64,000 bases of DNA from NCBI RefSeq assembly GCF_003369915.1, contig NW_022881614.1, positions 10,189,001-10,253,000 on the forward strand, given 5' to 3'. Both the position numbers and the translations under genes were made by a program. The notes beneath the pieces were generated by a model, which ran no database searches, was not told the DNA's origin, and was given only the letters and a program-made list of their open reading frames with translations. Position 1 is the first letter of the stretch; each line of letters begins with the position of its first letter. Shown piece after piece: positions 22,648 through 34,494 of the stretch. Origin of the DNA: Drosophila miranda. Taxonomy: Eukaryota; Arthropoda; Insecta; Diptera; Drosophilidae.

Positions 22648-23662
22648 CTAGGCGATTACCCTCGGGTATAGTGACGGGGTGTCAAGTGCGGTGGCTGAGG
22701 TTGGTTCCTCTTCTGCTTCTATTATAGGGTTAATACATTTAACCGTGACTCTTTTAGAAGTTTTCTTAAATTTAACAGCTACATAACTTAGTAGTACTAA
22801 TATAATTATGACAAATGAAATTAGTAGACTTATTTCTAATAGGTTACTATATTTGGTGTATTGCATAATTATTTCATTAGTTTGGACATACGACAGTGGT
22901 TTTATTTTAGTTATGTTGTTGTTGACATAAACATTCTGGGCAAAATCTAACATTGTGTTTGATATTGTAAATTCATTTAATTGGATTGAACAGTTGTAGA
23001 TTTTTATAATGGTATTTCCTTCCGCTATGATTTCTTGGTTTACACAATTCTGGTTTAGCGTTGTTTTTGGAAGATTCCATGTGATTAGTATATTGGGTTC
23101 AATAAAGTTTATTTGAAAGTTTTGAAAAGTTTTGGAATATGGACATTTAGTGGGAATTTGCATTAAAATTCCTTTTATACAATTGTCATTGGTTTTCAAT
23201 CTAGTTTCTTTAACAAATACTTCTTCAATTTTTATGTAATTATTTATTGTTCTATTCTATTTTTTGTTCCAAATCGCCTTTATTTTCCTGATCTAGTGTT
23301 CCAAAGAGATATTTGTAGGCTGTTCCTACTATATTGATTAGGCCTCTTTTATTTCTTTTGGTTATTTTTAGCCCGTTCATTTCTCTTTGCAATTTGTATA
23401 ATAGATATTTTATTTGGATTATGTCCTGGAATTTAGTGGCTTGCATTAATAAATTTTGGTATAGTTCTTCGGTTTTAGTTACATTAACAGTTAGATAATG
23501 GTATTCGTAATTGATAGGTATGTTAATCGATCCAGTTTTGATTATCATATATCCGTTTTGGGATTTTATAGGATTTATTTCTATGTTTTGGCCCTGTGCC
23601 GTTACGATGGTAATTATGAGGAAGATGAGGATTTTAATTGTGTTGAAGTTCGCCGATTCCAT
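22648..23662 (-). pseudogene. Errantiviral env remnant (deleted and frame-broken)
   Basis: Two open pieces remain. 23662-23252 has a signal-peptide-like start and a furin-type site (KRNKR) followed by a hydrophobic fusion-peptide-like GLINIVG. 23199-22648 has a C-terminal membrane anchor (LLISFVIIILVLLSYVAV) and a short tail. Together they are clearly shorter than usual errantiviral env proteins, so central sequence appears to be missing, and the two pieces are separated by stop codons. It is not functional as it stands. The start overlaps the end of pol, normal for the group. Confidence 0.8.
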
Positions 23663-26390
23663 TAACTTCCTCGGTTTCTCTGGAATTATTATATTTGCTT
23701 CTATTAGATTTCTTCTTTTTCTTGAATTTTGATTTATAATGAGTTATTTTCCTACCCCTATTCTTTTCTTCATAATGTTTTTCGTCTACCTGTCTAATTT
23801 CGCCCGTCCTTTTGAAAGGATTTGTTACCTTAGACTTAACTAGAGGTGATAGTTTATAGCGGGTATCTACTTCATACTCTATGCGGTTTTTATTTAATTG
23901 AGTGATTTTATTCACTTTATTTAGTTGGGTGTCATACTCAGGTGAGCCTGCATAAATGAATATATCAGCTGGTGTCCTATTTGTGGTATTATGTTTGGTT
24001 TTATGATTATAAGTATAAAGAATTAATTCAAACTTCGTGAATCTATCTTCTGGGTTATCCTCGCTAGATATTATTCTTAATTTTTCATTTACTGTTTTAT
24101 GAAATCTTTCTACGTCAGATATTCCATTTTTGCTGGAAGTGATCTTTATTCTGACGTTTTCCGCATTCAGCCATGCTTGCAATGCTGTGCACATAAAAGC
24201 TGAATCTTTATCGGCTTTGATTTCAATTGGTTTGCCCATCTCGTTAAAAACTTTCATGATGGCTCTTTTTGCTTCTAACCAGTCACGACTTTTTACTTCT
24301 ACAAGAGTGGCAAACTTCGAGTATACGTCAATACATGATAGGAACTGTTGGTTACCAACCATATAGAAATCTATGACGTATTTCTCTCTGATGTTCAGTA
24401 TTTCCGGTGTAGTTTCGAATGCCAACTTCGTATTTCTATGCTCTGTTTTGGCAATATTACAAGTAGGACATTCGTTTATGATGTTTTGGATTAGTGTTTG
24501 ATAATCCGGGTAATAGTATTTTCCCCTAAACCAATTGGCTGTTTTCTCTATCCCTGGATGGAGTAAGCCTTTATGATTCTTTAATATGGTTTCTTTAAAT
24601 TCAGCGTAATTCTGAATATCTAGGAGTTTCGTGCTTGATTTAATAGCTTTGGTTATATTGTTAGAATTAATGATTTCTAAATAGGCTTTTTGGAATGGAG
24701 GAAAATCTATTTCGTTATGGAAATATAATGCGCTCTTTTTGGTGCATAGATATTCCTTTATTATATCCTTCGCTAAGGTGTTAGTCATTTCCTTATACGT
24801 GATCTTGATGATTAGCTTGTGAAAATAACGAATTGTTTCTACCTTATCTTCATTGCCTTTTATTAGCTCAATTTGCCGATTGTAATAGTTAATTGTTCTT
24901 TCCGTGATAGCAATGTGATTTAGATTGTCTTCCTGTGCGCTATGTACAGTTGCACCAACGCTATTGGTTGCTTCTCCAAGGAGATTTTCATTAATCTTTA
25001 CCCTTGATAAGGCATCAGCTACATGATTTTCTTTGCCTGGTAGATATTTCATTTTAAAATCAAACTCATTCAGTTTTATTTTCCACCTTTGTAATTTCAT
25101 ATTTGGCTCCTTGAGGTTGTTCAACCAAATCAAGGGTTTATGATCGCTTTGTATCTCGAATGTTCTACCGAACAGGTATGAACGGAAATACTTGGTTGTC
25201 CATACGATCGCTAATAATTCCTTTTCGATGGCTGAATAGTTTATTTCATGTTCATTTAGGGTTCTGCTAGCGTAGCAGATCGGTTTGTGTTCTTGTGACA
25301 AAACCGCTCCCAATGCTATGTTACTAGCGTCGGTTGTTACCGTGAACATTTTGTCAAAGTCTGGGAACGCAAGGATAGGGTCTGAGGTGATGAGTACTTT
25401 TAGTCTCTCAAATGCCTCGACGTACTTTTCTTCCTTGGGGTCTATGACAGCTCCTTTCTTTAGTCTGAGTGTCATGGGTTTTGCTATGTTTGCAAAATTA
25501 GGAATGAATTTCCTGTAGAACCTGCACAGACCTAAGAATGACTTTATTTGTTTAGTCGTTTCTGGTATTGGAAATTTGACAATGGCAGAGATTTTGCCTG
25601 GATTTGGTACTATTCCTTCAGTAGTGACTACATGACCTAGGAATTCAGTTTCCTTTTTCATGAATTCACATTTATCCATTTGTAGCTTCAAGTTGTCGTC
25701 TCTCAACTTTCCAAATACTCTCCTTAGTGACAACAAGTGTTCTTCCAATGAAGTGGAAAATATAATGATGTCATCTAAGTATACAAAGCAATCTTTGAAG
25801 ATTAACTCTTCTAGCAGATTGTTCATACATCTTTGGAAGGTAGCTGGGGCAGTCGTTAGCCCAAAGGGTATACGAGTGAACTCGTAATGTCCATGCTTAG
25901 TGGAGAACGCAGTTTTGGGGATTGAGCTAGGTTCCATGGGTATTTGATGGAAACCTTTTGCTAAATCGATTGTCGTAAAATACTGACATTTACCTAGTTT
26001 GTCTAGGATTTCATCCATTCGTGGAGTTGGGAATTTGTCCTTAACTGTTATTTCATTTAGACTTCTATAGTCTACTACCATTCGATATTTTTGCTTTCCT
26101 GAAGCATCTATCTTCTTCGGAATCATAGATATGGGCGAGCAGTAATGAGAATTCGACTTTCGAATTATTCCCTGCCTGATCATATCTTTGATTTGCTGGT
26201 TTACCTCCTGATCATGTATCTGGGCATATTTGTATGGTCGTCTGTAGACCGGGTCTTCATGTTGAGGTTTGATCTCGTGCTTGATTGTACTTGTGAAAGT
26301 CAAATTGTCACCTTCTCTGTACTGCACATCCTTAAACTCATATAAGACCTTCTTTAACTCTTCCCTCTCTTCGTCGTTTAAGTGTTCCAA
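23634..26390 (-). CDS. pol: Errantivirus pol: reverse transcriptase, RNase H, integrase (open 918-codon frame)
   Basis: A continuous frame with RT (VDYRSLNEITVKDKFP; catalytic FVYLDDIIIFS), RNase H (TVTTDASNIALGAVLSQ; DHKPLIWL), the HHCC zinc finger of integrase (HPGIEKTANW ... CPTCNIAKTEH), and the D-D-E core (IDVYSKFATLVEV; KADKDSAFM; ISDVERFHKTVNEKL). RT makes cDNA from element RNA; integrase inserts it. The frame continues upstream of its first Met towards protease, where a frameshift at about 26615 breaks the Pol precursor. Long enough to be intact over RT-RH-IN, but without functional gag and protease it cannot act alone. Confidence 0.9.
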   Translation of the reverse strand: MEHLNDEEREELKKVLYEFKDVQYREGDNLTFTSTIKHEIKPQHEDPVYRRPYKYAQIHDQEVNQQIKDMIRQGIIRKSNSHYCSPISMIPKKIDASGKQKYRMVVDYRSLNEITVKDKFPTPRMDEILDKLGKCQYFTTIDLAKGFHQIPMEPSSIPKTAFSTKHGHYEFTRIPFGLTTAPATFQRCMNNLLEELIFKDCFVYLDDIIIFSTSLEEHLLSLRRVFGKLRDDNLKLQMDKCEFMKKETEFLGHVVTTEGIVPNPGKISAIVKFPIPETTKQIKSFLGLCRFYRKFIPNFANIAKPMTLRLKKGAVIDPKEEKYVEAFERLKVLITSDPILAFPDFDKMFTVTTDASNIALGAVLSQEHKPICYASRTLNEHEINYSAIEKELLAIVWTTKYFRSYLFGRTFEIQSDHKPLIWLNNLKEPNMKLQRWKIKLNEFDFKMKYLPGKENHVADALSRVKINENLLGEATNSVGATVHSAQEDNLNHIAITERTINYYNRQIELIKGNEDKVETIRYFHKLIIKITYKEMTNTLAKDIIKEYLCTKKSALYFHNEIDFPPFQKAYLEIINSNNITKAIKSSTKLLDIQNYAEFKETILKNHKGLLHPGIEKTANWFRGKYYYPDYQTLIQNIINECPTCNIAKTEHRNTKLAFETTPEILNIREKYVIDFYMVGNQQFLSCIDVYSKFATLVEVKSRDWLEAKRAIMKVFNEMGKPIEIKADKDSAFMCTALQAWLNAENVRIKITSSKNGISDVERFHKTVNEKLRIISSEDNPEDRFTKFELILYTYNHKTKHNTTNRTPADIFIYAGSPEYDTQLNKVNKITQLNKNRIEYEVDTRYKLSPLVKSKVTNPFKRTGEIRQVDEKHYEEKNRGRKITHYKSKFKKKKKSNRSKYNNSRETEEVNGIGELQHN

Positions 26391-26592
26391 TCTTAATTGA
26401 TTACATTCCCTTAATTCACTGTCTAGAGCGGAAGCGAAGTATTGATCTCCCTCTGGAGATGGGTCAAGGCACTTAGGTGCGATCTTCTCTTCTTTTGTAG
26501 AGGGATCAGTGCACTTCTGTGCGGTCTTGCCGGCTTCAATAGCTTCTCCACTCTGAATGATTGGGTACGACCTAGCTCCTAGTGTTACAGTG

Positions 26593-26868
26593 TCATTTCT
26601 GTAATCGATGACTTGCCATCAAGTATTCTCTTCCTAATAAAATATCATAATTTTCGGAAAAGTTATGTATGTAGAACTTTTGTTCGGACGGACATGTTTT
26701 GTTCGCATTCCTCATTATACTCTTAGTTAAACGGACAGGTCCATTGATGGTATGGACCGTAAGGATATCGTCTTTTATCTCGGAATCTGTATAATTTTCT
26801 TTCATGATGTTGATCGATGATCCCGAGTCAGCGATACACCTTAATATTCTTTTATTAATGGTAATGTT
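26593..26868 (-). pseudogene. Errantivirus protease fragment with frameshift
   Basis: The aspartic protease motif ADSGSS, in the -1 frame relative to gag, is followed by the DILLGREYL motif. The frame then shifts at about 26615 and stops at 26593, whereas the downstream sequence continues (VIDYRNDTVTLGARS) in another frame. This is a single-nucleotide-type lesion. Confidence 0.75.
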
Positions 26869-27780
26869 TATATAGGGTCCTCCTCGGTTTCTTCCGAGGC
26901 GGCTTGATGAAAATTTACGTCCATCTTCGTTTGGCCACTCTGGCTCTCCCTCCCTCTTTTAGTAGGTTGGTTGGGTCCACTCCCACTAGCTTGGTTTTGA
27001 GATATTTGCTGATTGAATGGATTCTGAGCCCTACCTTGATTCAAGGAATTTTTGAACTCATTGTATAATCCAGGATTTTGGGAATTTTGATTTTGATTTG
27101 TTCGATTAGTCTGACCGGTTCCAGATGAACTCTGAGTTTGATTGTGATAGCTAGTAGTATTATAATTTGGATAATAGTTTCCAACATTCTTTCGATTTGA
27201 TTGAGACGATTTCGATTGATCTTTATTTGTACCTGAATCTGTTGTACTAGCTTCGTACAATCCTTCTTCTTGTGCTGCCTTCTTAAGATAAGACAATGTG
27301 GTAATATCTTTTCTTGCTAAGGTCATGAACATTCTGTCAGGAAGTTTTCGAGTAATGACATCTTTAATTCAAAGCGTTTTTATAAATGACATTATTTTCT
27401 GGTATGTTTTCTAAGTTTAGCTTATTGTTTATTAATAATGCTTTTATCTCTAATTCTTCTATAAACTTACGAAGACTGCCGTTGAATCTGGTGGTGTATA
27501 GTTGTCGTAAGAGTTCTTCATATGGTGTGTGATTTTTGAACTCGTTGATCAGCGCCGTCTTCAGTTCGAGCCACGTGTTGGGTTGTATCATTTGCGATAT
27601 GCGTTGTGCCTCTCCTGACAGTTGGATCTCGGTCGCTTCAAATAGGATCCTTTGTTGGCGAAGATCTTCAGTTGGATATAATCCGCATACATATTCGATT
27701 CGTTTGATAAATGAGCTTAGCTGTTCAGATGAACCGTCATAGGCAGGTATTTGTCTGATCGACAGCAGTGCCTGGTTCAA
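26868..27780 (-). pseudogene. Errantivirus gag with frameshift
   Basis: The N-terminal part (27780-27364) has capsid-like sequence (LSSFIKRIEYVCGLYP; NTWLELKTALINEF; LRKFIEELE), as in 17.6/297 Gag. The frame breaks at about 27360 and resumes as TRKLPDRMFMTLARKDI and an Asn/Gln/Ser-rich C-terminus (27332-26868). There is no CCHC knuckle, which is usual for this group. Confidence 0.8.
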
Positions 27781-28074
27781 GTGGATTTCGCTCGATTGGG
27801 TTTTGTTTTGTTTTCAGTAGTTTTTAACTTTATTTTGGTTCACTTGTAAGTTTTTTGATTTTGTATTTAGTGTTTCACTGTTCTTGGTGGATCACTATCT
27901 CCGCTTACTTCAGTTCACTTAATTTTAGTTTTGCAAATCGTATGTGCTCGTAACACATAGGTTCTTTGGCGGATTTCACAATTTTATTAACGATTCCGGG
28001 ATTACGTAATCACAGTAATTAGAAATTACACAAGCTGACCATTACCGAAATATAGGAGTTAATTTTAAACGAAA

Positions 28075-28090
28075 TCCTACCGACTGCGCC
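28075..28090 (-). other. Errantivirus primer-binding site
   Basis: In element sense, GGCGCAGTCGGTAGGA immediately follows the 5' LTR. This is the tRNA-Ser-type PBS known for 17.6 and 297. Confidence 0.75.
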
Positions 28091-28686
28091 AGTTAAATAT
28101 CCGCAACTCGATTTTAAGTTTTTCAAAAAAGACTTTTATTTTTACAACTTAAATATCTTTATGTCACAAGATTTAAATGAATTCCCCGACTTGACTTTGG
28201 GTCTGCTTGTCTCAAACGGAACTGATCTCTCTGCTGCTGGCTAGTTTCCATGAGCCCTTCTCTTGGAACTCCCGACTCTGGCTTCGGTCGTTGCTTTCCT
28301 CGGCTGCATCTTCGTGTCGGTGGCGTACGTGCCTGGATCGATATTTGGGGATGCGTCGGCTTTGATGAAAGGCATCCACTGCTGGCGATCGGCGTTGCAT
28401 TACATGACGGAGCTAGGAATGTGATACTCCTTGGTTTTATGTCTAGCTTTGATTGGTCCTCATGAGTGGCGTGATTCTAAAGAATCGATTTCTCGAGAGT
28501 GGCGTGATTCTAATGTTGATGAAACAATGTGGTCCATTGTTTATATTATGGGGGGCCCTAGCTTGGAGTATGGGAAGAAACAGTTATTGATTCTTGAGTG
28601 GGGTCCTGTTACTTCTGTGGATGGGGTGGATGAATTGTACATAAACATAATGTGTATGGGATGTGGGGAATTATGGATATGTCACT
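28091..28686 (-). repeat. Errantivirus 5' LTR
   Basis: 596 bp direct repeat of 22030-22620, followed by ATAT matching the sequence left of the element (4-bp target duplication). Confidence 0.9.
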
Positions 28687-31600
28687 ATATGTATGTAGCT
28701 TTGTTATCATCAAAATAGTGCATTGAACTTCACTCGAAGAAATATCTCCACTTGCATTTCCACACAAATGAAAACAATACTTTAATGATATTTTCAAATA
28801 AAAAATTTTTCTCAGAGAGAGAACATATAGTAATCTACACCTCACCTTTTGGGCGTCTTTATTTATGTATATATTTCGCACCTGTCCGCCGTAATTATGG
28901 TTGATTGCTGGTCAAATATATGCATAGACTATTATGATCTTATTACGCTCTCATAAAGGAATTAACACATTTGGCCAGGGCAATGGAAAAAGTTGCCAAC
29001 GTAATCGGATCACTTCAGGCACTGGCAACCATTGCATATTTTCAGACGTCCAGTAATTTCCAAAAAGAAAATCTCATCTGGCAGAGCTGGCTTTGGCCTG
29101 TTGACAAGAAAATCCCCTTCCCCTGCTAATATCCATATTGTGGGCGGGAAAATACCTGCATTAAGCAGAAGGTCCGAATATATCGAGACAGATCTCTGTA
29201 GAAAGCTTTTGCAAAGATTTTATTCGATTTGCGATCTATTACACAACTCACACAAATACTTACTTCATACACCATGAATTCTGCAAGTACTACGTAAACA
29301 ATAGCTCTATTAATACCCTACATTTATTGTATGCATATCGTATTTGTCTATGACAAACAAAATACGTTATCTTGGTAACATTTGCCACTGATTTTTCCAT
29401 TAAACTCGCATTCCTGGTCTGATTGCCATTGCCCCTTCTTCCCCATTCCCCATTCCATCGATTCATTTTGTTCTGTTCTGTTTTCTGTTTTTGTCGTGCG
29501 CTTTGTTTATTGCCTTTTTCCAACTTATTTGTACATATTTGTTGCTCTGCTCTGCTCTTCTTCGTTTACTGTTTGAGTCATAGATTATGGCTGTACATAC
29601 ATTTAGAGAATAGAGTGCCACAGTGAAGCTTCCTCTCCCTTCCAGCGTTTTGTTTGTATTTTCCTAAATTGTTGTGGCAAGAATTGTGTTGCCTGCTTTC
29701 AGGCACTCCCCCACCCTCTTTGCCACCTTCGTCTTTCCAGGATAATTCCAATAGTCATGTCATATTCCCTGACGTGGCGTGTTGACCCAAAAAACAAACT
29801 ATTTTGTTTAGTTGAGTTTGAATAAATAATTTCGTGTAAAGGCAATTAAGGTTTGTTGCCTGGAGATGGAAATGGGAATGGAGAGGCATGGAGTAGCGTG
29901 GAGTGTCGTGTCTGTCTGAGGATGCACAAGTCGATTATGGCGTCTGCCAAACTCAAATAACAAGTAAACGGATTAGCGAACGAAATCATCGAACAAATTG
30001 CGTGAAAATCTCTATTTTTAGAGCGCTATCAGAGAGCTCAATGTGTAAACGATCAATTTTTGTCTGGGTTATTTATAGGTTTGTTTAAATTTGTACTTCG
30101 CACGACGCGGCCTGCTCTACTGAACAGTTTGCGTTTATTTTCAGAGAACACTGTGTTTGTAAAGACCCCAAAACTAAACGAATTTCACCATGGGAATATA
30201 ATTAGCGGGGGATTAGCATTGGACTCGACGGGAATGTCAATAGTTATTGATTGGAACTGGATGGATTTTAAGAAAGAGGATGGACGAGTGTACCATCTAT
30301 AGGCATAGGAAAGGGAATTGTATATAGGGTTTATCTAACACAACTGTTTGATTATTGCATTGACTTTTAGAATATGTATGTTTTAGTACAGTTGAAGCTT
30401 TCTAAGCCAAAAACTCCCACAGATGGATTATGATAAAGATACCTTCAAAGATCAGCATTCATTCTAATAATATATCATTTGTATGTACATATGTCGTTTG
30501 TGCGTCTCGTCCATTTAGTTGGTCACGAGTGTGGCACGGGCCTCGCCGCGAGTCATGTGTTCTTGGCTTGATTGTCATCTGATACACGCCGAGCAGAGAA
30601 CGAGGCATTTCAATTCAAGGGAATATGCTTCGAAACTTAAGTGTTTTAAATTAAAAGTGAAACAAAACCAAATAAAAGAAACTTTTAAATGGCACAAAAA
30701 CCTGTTCAAATTTCGCATGGCTCGTAAATTATGGCAAATATCGTGCCCACATCGTACATACATCTTCCTTTATTATTTATATATTTATATTTATAGTATA
30801 TGTATATGTATGTGTATGCGACGAGTTGGCAAAGTTCACGAAACTGGAAAAAGAAATTCCCATCTTTTGTTGTTGTTGGCTTTGTTCTCTTTATTTTGTA
30901 ATCAATTGAAATTGATTGATTTTAACGAAAAGCGAACGGAATGGATGAAAAGTGAGCGAGAAAAAGGAATATAATTTGTAAATTGATTGAAAACGCAACA
31001 ATAACAAAAACAACAACAGAAGTTGATCAAACAGTAATTACGTCAGAAAAGCTGAAATCCCTCAGGAGAGAGAGAGAGAGAAATGACGGAGACAAAGAGA
31101 GAGAAAGAGTGGGTTGTACTTTGCCCAGCAATAGATTTAGTTTGTGGATCTGATTGCATCCCATACCTCACTCCCAAGCCAATTCCCGATAATTATGAAA
31201 GTTCTTTTGAACGCGGGTTTATTTTTGTTTTATTTTCAACCGTTCCATGCCTTTCCTTCCGGTTTTCTTTGCTCACCTTTTCCCTCATTTGTCATTCAAT
31301 TTGCATAGCCTTTCTAGAAAGAGTCGTATACTTTTTGGACAAACGATATGCAAAGGACAGAGCTGGAATTATTTTAAAGTTGATAGCATTTTATAGATAT
31401 TTAAATACAGTGTTAGTGTTACTGGTGTTATTAGAGGGTATACAAAGTGCGGCATATGTATTTTCAGATTTTGTTAGATTTTTACTGGGCAAATTATGCC
31501 TCCCACTCCCCTCCCTTTCGCCACCTTTTCATTTTGCTTCGTTTACCTTTGTTTTCGGTGTTTTTTGCATTTGCTTTTACTTTTGCTTTCGGCGGCACGC

Positions 31601-33379
31601 TTCATTACATTTCTGTGTGTGTGTGTTCGCATTTGCATTTCGCGTAATATTCCACTTCCAACTGACATTTCCACACTCGGAATGACTGGGAATGACAGCA
31701 GGTCTCTTCCTGACCTCTGACCTGCCTCTTTGATGCGTTCTTTGAGTGGTTCCGCTTACCGTTGCGCAATCCTCAAACTGCAGCGAAACCAGAAGCTCGC
31801 AACATGTGGCTGACGTTAACCGACAGATTGATGTACATAAGTGAGTGGTTGGTAGGTAGGGGGGTGGCCTAGTGGTAGGGTGAAAGAAGGTCGAGAGAGC
31901 GATTGGTACCATTAGCCAGATAGTCACTTGTTTAGTCGATAGCACAGTGATTGATGCGATTTGCGGTGGAGAAAGAATGAAATTGTTTCTTGATTTCATT
32001 GATTTTTCCGATTGCCTAAAATAGAACGGAGAGGGGGCAGCACTCGAGATGGTCGAAATTCCCGAGGAAGTACATAAATTTAACACACTATCTATCGTAT
32101 CAGTGTTCTCGTTGATCGTTCTCCCCGTATCTTATCATTCAGGGAATGATTCATTCGGAAATGAATGATGACCGAACGAGCTATAGTCGGGAAGCGGATA
32201 AGGCTCTTTGAGAAGGTTCTTCACGTTCTTTCCTCACACTCCTCAAATCAGTTTCGATCCCATTCCTAAGATTATAATGTTCCTTACAGATTGCTTTAAT
32301 CAGACGTCTAGACCATATACCTTTAACAGTAGACCTTAGACAACTAAATGTCTTGTAGATTACTCTAGACTCTAAAATGTTCATTAGTTAAAAGAAAGTG
32401 CACTGAACAGATACCAAATGTATAATTTAGCACTTTCACAGACAAACTATAGGGAAATCAATAAAGCTAAGTGATGGCGGAAAATACCCGTAAACAGTCA
32501 TTAGTGCTCTGTCAACTGCTCGGTTACCAAATTCCCGAACCCCAAGCTCCGAGGCACTTGAATTGATGAAATTTCAACATGGCTACGGCTACGGCTAAGG
32601 CTAGCGCTGGGGCTAGTCGTGTTTACGAGTATAGAAAGCCCCATTTCGAGAGACCTTCCTAAAAGCTAGCGTCATATCAAAATTGTTGATACAATTTAGG
32701 CGAAAACTGAAACTGCTAACCCAATCCGACCCACTCTGATAGGGAGAGCCATAGAATAATAGAGAGAATAATGGATTCGGGCGGAACAAGAGCGTGATAT
32801 CTTGGGCTGTATGTATCTTGGGTTGCGTTGCAGTCAGTCACCGGTTTGCTACCGGTTCTGTGGCTGCGAGGGATCGCTCATATGCCGCGTGGTCCATTTT
32901 TAGCATCTCCGTGAGACGGACACGGCTTCCCCTGGGCTGTGTGGCCTGTTGTTAAGCAGTCAACCCCCCACTCGACAAAAGCCCCATAAATCCCATGCCA
33001 TTGTGCCCCTGACTTTGTTTTCGTTCCGTTTTTGCATGTAAACATTTTGGCTTCAGCGCGTGGCTAGTACTCCACCATTTATTGTGTCAATTATGCGACC
33101 TTCTTCGCTTTTGGAATGGGATTCGGTGCCGGAATGTGGAAGCGGATTCCGTACTTCATTTTGACCTGAACTTCTCCTAGTGAAAGTGGATAATACACGA
33201 GAGAGGAAACTATTCGAAAGCTCTCTCAGCTCAAGAGTCGATTGCTTTCATCAGAATTGTAATTCCTAATACCATTGTACCTTCCTCTATAGTTGTGTCC
33301 ATAAATACTTCATGACGACAGATTCTTATCGATTATTCCCCGTCCCATTGGTTTTTGTGGGAAAACATGGCCTATTAGA
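28687..33379. other. Non-coding stretch (presumed CG6424 intron); no gene recognised
   Basis: AT-rich with scattered simple repeats. It includes a strong GA tract at 31063-31110. A 200-codon plus ORF at 31083-31685 is T-rich, giving a Phe/Leu-rich nonsense-like product, and I do not accept it. No TE termini or RNA genes were seen. Confidence 0.5.
31063..31110 (+). promoter_or_regulatory. GA-repeat tract (possible GAF/CLAMP site)
   Basis: A run of nine GA dinucleotides followed by GACAAAGAGAGAGAAAGAG. GAGA factor and CLAMP bind such tracts. Function here is inferred only. Confidence 0.4.
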
Positions 33380-34494
33380 TATCTTTATCTGAAAACAAAA
33401 GCACATTTCTGTGACAATTCATTCGGCAGCTGCTGTCCGCCACAAATGCCAGATGATTGGCCAAGTGGTGCCGTAAAGTCCCCGAGAATCGAGGTGTTTT
33501 TAGCATAGGCCAGCAGTTCCTGTGGCGTCCTTTTGGAGGCATCTTCCAGTGATGCCAGCACTGGGGCGCCCAGGTATCTCCTCCTTGCCCTTGAGAGAGC
33601 CGGACAGTAGCAGATTTCGATAGCCCCAGGTTCATCACATTTCCTACAAATGTCTCTGTTGGTGATGCCTAGCTAAGCTGCATGTGCAGCAGCCAGACTG
33701 TGACCTGTAAGTATTCCCACTTGCAATCTACAGTCTTTTCGTGGTAGGTGCAGTAGGTAGTGGCTAAGTTTCTCGTTGCGTTCCTTGCACATTATCTTCG
33801 AGGTTTTGCAGGTGGTGGTACTGTTCCACCTGTTATCAGTCTGTGTTCTAGCCTGCTTCTCTAGATCGCATTGCAGCGTTCTAAGGGAGACAGGCACGTT
33901 CTCGGTTCTCCTATTCTCCAGCCCGACGCCTTCCTTAGCTAGTACGTCCCCCGCTTCGTTTCCTTCGATGCCCTGGTGGCTGGGAACCCAATAGATCCGC
34001 ACTGTCTTTGTCGTGCTTAGGATGTCTAATGCCTCCCTGCTCGCCAAGACACTTCTGGAACTGACCGCGGACGACTGCATGGATCTTATCGCCGCTTGGC
34101 TGTCGACGAATAGGTTGACCGCATCGTGTGCTCGTTCTGTTAGAAGAGCGACCTCCGCTGCCTTCCCGATGGCAAAAACTTCTGCCCGGAATATGCTGCA
34201 TTGGTCCGGTAGCTTATACGACAGCCTTATCTCAGGGTCTGTACAGTATAGGCCCGCTCCTACTCCTCCTTCCATCTTGGAGCCGTCTGTGTATATATTG
34301 AGGTGCTCAGTTTGGTCCCTTCCAATTTTCCAGTCTTCAGGTCCCAAAGATGTGGTTGTTTTGACGTCAAGGCAAGTTTGGGGGGTCATGTAATCAGTTG
34401 ATCTGGTCATGTCCCTGCCAATTGAACTGTGCCCGTATCCTTGTATGGATAGGTTTCCTGATACTATAAGGCGTTGTGCTGCCTTTCCCGCAAT
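33380..34494 (-). pseudogene. LOA LINE RNase H and zinc-finger tail (broken)
   Basis: RNase H motifs: LNIYTDGSKMEGGVGAG, IFRAEVFAIGKAAE, LFVDSQAAIRS, IYWVPSHQGIEGNEAGD. A TAG at about 33674 interrupts the frame before ITNRDICRKCDE ... EICYCPAL, the Cys-rich tail. Confidence 0.8.

Larger units (their letters stand above)
22030..28686 (-). mobile_element. Complete errantivirus-type Gypsy LTR retrotransposon (17.6/297-like), decayed
   Basis: 6.66 kb element in minus orientation. LTRs are 28091-28686 (5') and 22030-22620 (3'), each beginning AGTGACATATCC and ending ATTTAACT in element sense, and the target duplication is ATAT. The primer-binding site TGGCGCAGTCGG-type lies directly after the 5' LTR (tRNA-Ser class), and a G-rich polypurine tract lies before the 3' LTR. 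The order is gag, protease, RT-RNaseH-integrase, env, as in 17.6/297/tirant-type errantiviruses. I count about nine substitutions and one 5-bp indel between the LTRs. Gag, protease and env are broken; the long pol frame is open. It lies inside the presumed CG6424 intron, antisense to it. Confidence 0.9.

Noticed and set aside
31083-31685. 200-codon plus-strand ORF with hydrophobic stretches
   Set aside because: T-rich DNA gives Phe/Leu/Cys-rich translation by chance; no domain, overlapping ORFs in other frames, and it begins in a GA repeat.
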